Shown piece after piece: positions 59,101 to 64,000 of a DNA stretch of 64,000 bases. The translations under genes were made by a program, and so were the position numbers. The notes under the pieces were generated by a model, which was not told the origin of the DNA, ran no database searches, and saw nothing but the letters and a program-made list of their open reading frames with translations. Origin of the DNA: Schistocephalus solidus (taxonomy: Eukaryota > Platyhelminthes > Cestoda > Diphyllobothriidea > Diphyllobothriidae); assembly GCA_017591395.1 (NCBI GenBank), contig WEDG01004947.1, positions 124,001-188,000 on the forward strand, given 5' to 3'. Each line of letters starts with the position of its first letter. Position 1 is the stretch's first letter.

Positions 59101-59415
59101 ACAGAAAGTCTAGAACAAATGCCTGCATTTTTCGAGTTCACGTCAGCCTTCTTTTATTAAAATGCCTGACGTTCAAATAAAAACTACTCTTAATGGTGTG
59201 CAGCAGTTTTTTGAGGATTTTTTTTTATCAGTGGATGAAGGAAACGAATTGTTGGTCAAAAAGTGAAGCAACCCGAAACATAAATACAGCCCCGAAGCCT
59301 AACGCTTATTCATTCCAGTAAAGAGGGGTGATTAACAGGAGGAGGCCAGATGTCTTTCCTTATCGTTTATTCCGTGTTTCTTTAAGTGACGTTACTTATA
59401 AATGGTGATGACCGA

Positions 59416-59430
59416 AATATATATATATAA
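59416..59430. repeat. Short (TA)n tract
   Basis: About seven units; no element was recognised on either side. Confidence 0.8.
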
Positions 59431-59859
59431 TTATTTCGTTTCAGGTGAAAAGTTGTGCGTTTTAACTAGGAGACAAATGCCTTCCTTAAAAAGTCTTTTT
59501 CTAATGCGAACTATTTTTCCAAGTGAATCCATCAAGGAAAACTTAAAAACTGGGAAGAATTTAACGTAACTTATTATTCGGCAACTTCCCATGTTATTAA
59601 TTACCCTAGCACACATTGGCACGTTTTTCAACTAGAGACAGTTTTTCCAAAGCAAGTTTCTCAATTTGGAAATTTATTTTCAGTTCGCGTAAATTGGATG
59701 AGGCTGGAAGCGAATATGTACACGAGTTTCAGTAAAACAAACGTCTTTTCGATAAAATTTATCACTTGTTACTTTTTTTGATTTTATGCCCTAAAAAGCA
59801 TTAGTACCATTTATAGGCAAACGTGGTTTGCGGACGGCATTAGTGTACACGTAAACGCG

Positions 59860-60025
59860 AACATTCCAAATTGACCTACTTGTGAAAAACTCGATGGCCT
59901 CGGTGGGATTCGAACCCGGGGCCGTAAAGGCAAGGCTCGAGTGCAACCAAAACTAACCACCTGAGCCACGAGGCCCCACGGGCTGCCAAAAATTTAATCT
60001 TACATTTGAGTCAAAGAAATTATTC
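59860..60025 (-). mobile_element. tRNA-derived SINE family 2
   Basis: The minus strand carries GCCTCGTGGCTCAGGTGGTT (box A region, about 59976-59957), a long insert, and box B GGGTTCGAATCCC (59916-59904), then a 3' part with TTTTTCACAAGTAGGTCAA. It has the same box spacing and flanks as 4545-4690 and 38440-38640. Confidence 0.72.
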
Positions 60026-60169
60026 AACTTTACCAAACTACCTATCAATAGCATAAGCACTCGCGAAATGTTTCACAGATAAGAGGCCATTTCAGCTTTC
60101 GAAAATATGGCAAGGCACTTTTCGTGTAATCTAATTTCTACTAATACGTACTTTAAAAGTGGAATGGAC

Positions 60170-60240
60170 GCAGCATTAGCAATGGTCACTCCAGTCTCCC
60201 GTGTCTTTGCCGGTAATGTGCTCCTGAGAGCATTAGCAAC
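60170..60240 (+). mobile_element. SINE family 1, tail fragment
   Basis: AGCAATGGTCACTCCAGTCT, CCCGTGTCTTTGCCGGTAAT: the tail only. Confidence 0.6.
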
Positions 60241-62300
60241 GGAGGCTAAATACGCGCAACGTCAATGAACACGTTTCCCAAATAAAAATAAAACGTAGTA
60301 TGGGAAGTGCATAAGCGAGTCAAACATTCCTCTGTTCCTCGACTCGACTTAGGAACAGGGTGAAGTACGCCGATATTCGTTAACGAACTACCCTATATTA
60401 AAGAACTTTTAAATAACTAGGTCTTTATAGAGCCTTTTATGCAAGGACCTTGATCTCATTCATCGAAGGCCTTTGTTTCGGACGATTATTTTTTTCAGCG
60501 ATTGGGTTTATTGCGTGAGTGAGTCTGTAAAAGTGGCGGAAATCGCCATCTGAAATACAAGAACGCCCTAAGGGCTTGTCGTTTATGCAAATACTTTCGA
60601 GAACCGCGTATATGAAGGTTTTGGTAAAAGCAAACTAAATAACCAATTTTGGGCAGCTAATTGAGAGCACGTAAGACTAGAAGGAATTTACAGAGCTTTC
60701 AACGTTACCCTGAAACTTAGCGGGCTTCGCCGCTGTAAAATACTATAGAGAAATTTCACGAATAAAATGTTATTTTTATACGGAGAAAATGGAAATATAG
60801 GCCCATGTCTTAATCATTGATCGATCTCTTGACAGGTGACCTTTTGAAAACGTTTAGTCCTCTATACCTGCATTCCGCAAAATTATCTTGGCTTTAGTTA
60901 ATAGCATCTCGATCGCTGAGAAACGGAAACATAACAATGAGTACCAATGAAACAAGTTCCGAAACTATAGTCCAGCATTTGAGATCTAATTACCAGCAAT
61001 ATGTCATACTAGATTTATCTTTCGCATATATTTAAAAAGCTTTTTTAAAACGTCAATCGGTTTTGCTGTTTTTTATTCGATTAGTTGCATGGATAGACTT
61101 GATGTATTTCTACAAATAACTTTCATAATTTTGAAAAATTTTCAATCTTAAACATTTTCGCTTTTATTAAGAAAATTGTTACTTTTACGCAACTGCATAT
61201 TACTTTCGATAAAAAAAATTCAATTGACCGAAATTCTTTCATCGTTAATCGAAAGCTTTGGTACATGTATTTGGGTCACGTTCCCTTTAATTAGGGGTAT
61301 TTTTGTTGACCTGTGCACCTTTCATTCGTATGTGATTGACAGTAGTGGCACATCACACAAAAATCAGTTATCCGTATTTTGAAAACGCACAGTTTAAAGA
61401 GAATTATTGAGCTAAGCTCGGAATAAGTTTGAAAAAAGCTATTGACCTAAAAGCACAGTATCCTTTTCCTGCATAATTAAAGGGTGTAAATAACATTCAA
61501 ATGACTAAAATGCAAATTTGTCATATTCTGAAAAAGTCACATTCTTTAGACCTAACTGTACTGCCGTCACAGACTGGATTTTTTAAAAGATAACTTGGCA
61601 ACAGAGGCTGGGCGCAACCAAAGCAATCCTCCAAACCCGGTGATAAGTCGGGTTTTACTTAACGAACGACGAAGATGATTGCAGTGGACATACCAGATGA
61701 CCGGGCTCCAAAAGAAAGGTTACAAGCACTAAAAATTTGGAACTGTAAATATTCGAAGTCTCCAGCTCCATTCCCGGGGTTGATGTGAAGCCGAGTTCCA
61801 GCCACTACCGCTTGTCCCTGTAAGATTAGATATAACCGTGGGAGGAGAATTTGTGCCGAGGCTCCAGACAATATTGCCTTCAGCTAACTGATCACCCTTC
61901 TTCAACTGTACTGTTTGTTTTACTCAACGCGAACTACTCTGCTCTAGCTATCACACATAGCATATGCTAGAGGCTCAAGTCGTTCGACATTCACTTATTA
62001 TTTCCTGCATAAATCCTGTCTTTTACTGATATCAGTTGTCTGGGATCGATGATAACATCCTTCGAGCTCACGACACGATCACTGTTCGTCATGCTACGCC
62101 CTGGACTTCATTTAGCGACCATTAATGATAAAAGGAGGGTCGAAAAATACAAGTCGATTGAGGTGTCCACTACTGACATGTAATCGATCACTATCAAAAC
62201 GTGCGGGACCCCAGTTTCGAGTGACCCGGGCTACGATGGCGGATATGACTAACTGAAAACATTTAGTAAACGAGATGTCAGTCTATCTTGCCTCTGTAGG
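60241..62300. other. No gene recognised
   Basis: AT-rich; short frames only. 61660-61930 is less AT-rich and may be an old repeat, but no family was recognised. Confidence 0.4.
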
Positions 62301-62344
62301 CAATTCCTTAGAAGAAGTAGACGCGATCGCAGGGAACAAATTTT

Positions 62345-62394
62345 ATTCGTCTGACGTTTCGGGTTCACGATCGAACCCATCACCAGAGACAATA
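62345..62394 (-). ncRNA. Hammerhead-like motif with good stems I and II
   Basis: Minus strand: TTGTCT (62392-62387) pairs with AGACGA (62352-62347) as a six-pair stem I. CTGGTGA (62386-62380) differs from CUGANGA at one core base (A to G). GGGTTC pairs with GAACCC (62378-62373 with 62366-62361) as stem II. GAAAC (62360-62356) and GTC (62355-62353) are intact. It has the best helices of the set but one core mutation. Confidence 0.62.
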
Positions 62395-62822
62395 TCATAT
62401 ACGGTTAATTCTTGCACTGACAGTTGCACTTTTTACAGGATGCAGTCACTATGCTTCCGCATACCTATGACAATTAACGGCTCCCCTTCATGGGGGTTGG
62501 TTGTTCTCTGGTGCGCTAATGGCTTGATGGCCGGCATGCGGGTCGTTCCTGCTGAAATTTCATAACCCGTGTTGGATATTGGCGTGATGATTGCCGGTGA
62601 GTCAGGTGTTCGAGCCATCCTCACGCCAACATCCAACACATGTGATTAAATTTCAGCAGTTAACGAACCGCATTCCGGCTACCAAGCCATTAGCGCATCA
62701 GTGGGCAACCATCCTAGATGAAGGGAAGGGGAGGAGCCTTTAAGTGTCATAGGTATCCGGTGGCATAGAGACTGCATCCTATAAATACTACAGCTCCCTG
62801 CGTACAAAGTATCCGTATCTGA

Positions 62823-62862
62823 TTCGCTCTCTGCTGGAATCAGAAACGCCAGGCGAATAAAG
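62823..62862 (+). ncRNA. Degenerate hammerhead-like motif
   Basis: CTGCTGG, a shortened hairpin and GAAAC-GCC followed by AGGCGAATAAAG. The core and cleavage triplet are mutated and stem II is largely deleted. Confidence 0.42.
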
Positions 62863-63169
62863 TTATTGTCCCAGTGATCATGTCTATTTCTTCTCAATGA
62901 CTGCCTGGGACTTGTATTTTTGCTAATATCGGCAAAATCTTGTTCTGGTGATTTCTACTCGCCCAAAACAAGAATTATTTTTAACTATCTAAATATGAAA
63001 TCGAACATTTAGTGGCCGAGAGCGTCGACTTACTCTCAAAACTATACTCTGTAGGCGGTCGGTAGGAAATGTTTAATCTAAGGCTGCAAATCGGAGAAGG
63101 AAAACTGTCTGGACAGGTGCTCCGGTAGACCACCGTCCCATCGTGGATTAATGGTTGAATTTTGTTTAA

Positions 63170-63867
63170 TTAGACCTTTGCGGGCAGGCTGGATGCGCGG
63201 CACACCCGAATGTTGCCTCGGAATTCCACCGAATTTTTGCCTCCATCGCCGCCCGCATTCCCCCTCTCACGGGCCATTCGGAGAGAGGGAAAAGCGATGT
63301 TTGTCCGTTTTCTGGCCGATCGTTGTGGGTAGGAATTAAAGGGGCGGTGGCTGCCGCGCTAAACGCTTCCGCTTCCCACCTCCGTCCCCCTCCCCTTCCT
63401 TTCCTCTCCTGCGTCCTACTTTCTTCTCTCCCCATTGCGCATGCCCAATTTAAGTGACTCAAGGCAACCGTGTTCGTGTTATTGGTTTTAGCCCCAACCC
63501 CCACCCACTTACCGCCCATGTATTTCACTCTCTACCCCCGCCCTCCACATCACCTCCTGGTCCTGACACCCTTGCTCCCCCCCCACCACCACCATGGTCG
63601 TGGCGGTAATTGCATTCAGAAATTAAGTCGACGGTGTCCACGCGTGCGCTTGCCACGAGGGTGTGCGCACTCTGACGCATCTCTGCCGAGAGCAGACATA
63701 TGATCGATAGGCTGACAGGCGCTGGGCGGAAAGCAGCTCTCCTCCAGTGATTGTGAACCGGATGCGGATAGACACACAGACGGGCCGTGGGCTGCCGTGG
63801 CGACAGCAGCACGACTTCATTTGTACCGGATTCACAACCAGAGAACGCGTCCCCTTCGTGGCTAGGA
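63170..63867 (+). promoter_or_regulatory. GC-rich stretch, possible promoter and 5' UTR of the gene at the right edge
   Basis: GC content rises sharply, with purine/pyrimidine-asymmetric runs (CCACCTCCGTCCCCCTCCCC near 63378) and many CG dinucleotides. It lies directly before an open frame that continues past the window. A promoter role is inferred from composition and position only. Confidence 0.35.
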
Positions 63868-64000
63868 TGCTAATGATGGCTTCTTTTCGGGTGGAACAAC
63901 TCCTTTTCAGGAAGGACAAGCAGGAAGCTGACTTGGCCGCTCCATTATCACCCGATGCTGTGTTCAACAGCGGATCGGGCGTTGAAGACAACGTAACCTG
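63868..64000 (+). CDS. Possible first coding exon of an unrecognised gene, runs off the right edge
   Basis: From ATG at 63868 (two more in-frame ATGs at 63874 and 63877) 44 codons are open to the last base; an in-frame stop lies upstream at 63769. The start reads MLMMASFRVEQLLFRKDKQE and later ADLAAPLSPDAVFNSGSG, which has a protein-like composition. FRVEQLL fits the loose pattern F-x-I/V-x-x-L/I-L of the eh1 repressor motif found near the N-terminus of many homeodomain and some other transcription factors. Together with the GC-rich upstream stretch this could be a developmental regulator, but that is inference from seven residues. It could also be a chance frame. Confidence 0.4.

Larger units (their letters stand above)
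54860..59855. other. No gene recognised
   Basis: AT-rich. It contains a small tandem repeat at 56089-56150 and an isolated box-B-like GGGTTCGAATCCCACC at about 56508-56523 that may be a SINE family 2 remnant. Open frames have no known motifs. Confidence 0.4.
62305..62905. mobile_element. Head-to-head inverted PLE ends (third locus)
   Basis: The left arm (about 62305-62589, reading minus) and right arm (about 62622-62905, reading plus) are inverted copies around a spacer of about 30 bases. Matching pairs include TGTCATAGGTATGCGGAAGC with TGTCATAGGTATCCGGTGGC and GACTGCATCCTGTAAAAAGT with GACTGCATCCTATAAATACT, plus CAAGCCATTAGCGCA in both. Each outer end has a ribozyme-like motif and the CGAATAAA tail. 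This is the simplest of the three inverted loci, with almost nothing between the arms. Confidence 0.75.

Noticed and set aside
63623..63991. 122-residue minus-strand frame at the right edge
   Set aside because: It is antisense to the open frame at 63868-64000 and passes through GC-rich sequence without motifs; the plus-strand reading looks more protein-like.

Overview
The window is nuclear DNA from an animal, most likely a flatworm and probably a tapeworm (my best guess is a diphyllobothriidean such as Spirometra, Schistocephalus or Dibothriocephalus). The evidence is one spliced gene with long introns set in a dense field of decayed retroelements. These include Penelope-like elements (PLEs) with GIY-YIG endonucleases, and an endonuclease/reverse-transcriptase LINE that ends in C2H2 zinc fingers, a combination I know from tapeworm and fluke genomes. 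The species call is inference and was not tested by a search.

Layout. 1-4.9 kb: a PLE relic, a second PLE whose 3' part is present as two outward-facing inverted arms, and two tRNA-derived SINE families, one forming a 280-bp palindrome beside TA repeats. 5.3-17.9 kb: seven exons encoding about 460 C-terminal residues of mitochondrial 2-oxoglutarate dehydrogenase E1 (OGDH, + strand, stop at 17852-17854). Its 5' exons lie beyond the left edge. Two of its six complete introns start with GC instead of GT. 18-26.9 kb: LINE relics, a CT-rich dispersed repeat, a nearly full-span but broken zinc-finger LINE on the minus strand, and a mariner relic. 27-63 kb: mostly AT-rich DNA without recognisable host exons, sprinkled with PLE ends, SINEs, mariner and LINE relics and long microsatellites (CT, AAG, ATC). 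Two GC-rich stretches (about 39.4-41.1 kb and 63.2-63.9 kb) stand out. The second leads into an open frame from 63868 that runs off the right end and may be the first coding exon of another gene.

The most interesting signal is a short RNA motif found ten times: a CUGANGA core, a hairpin, then GAAAC-GUC. This is the catalytic core of a type I hammerhead ribozyme. It sits near the 3' end of PLE copies. At three separate loci (2.0-3.9, 34.6-35.3 and 62.3-62.9 kb) two ribozyme-bearing PLE ends are joined head to head, so that both ribozymes point outwards. Hammerheads in PLEs are already known; this repeated inverted-end architecture with very short stem III is worth a closer look. A tRNA-derived SINE also shows tail-to-head junctions at two loci, as expected if multimeric copies were inserted.
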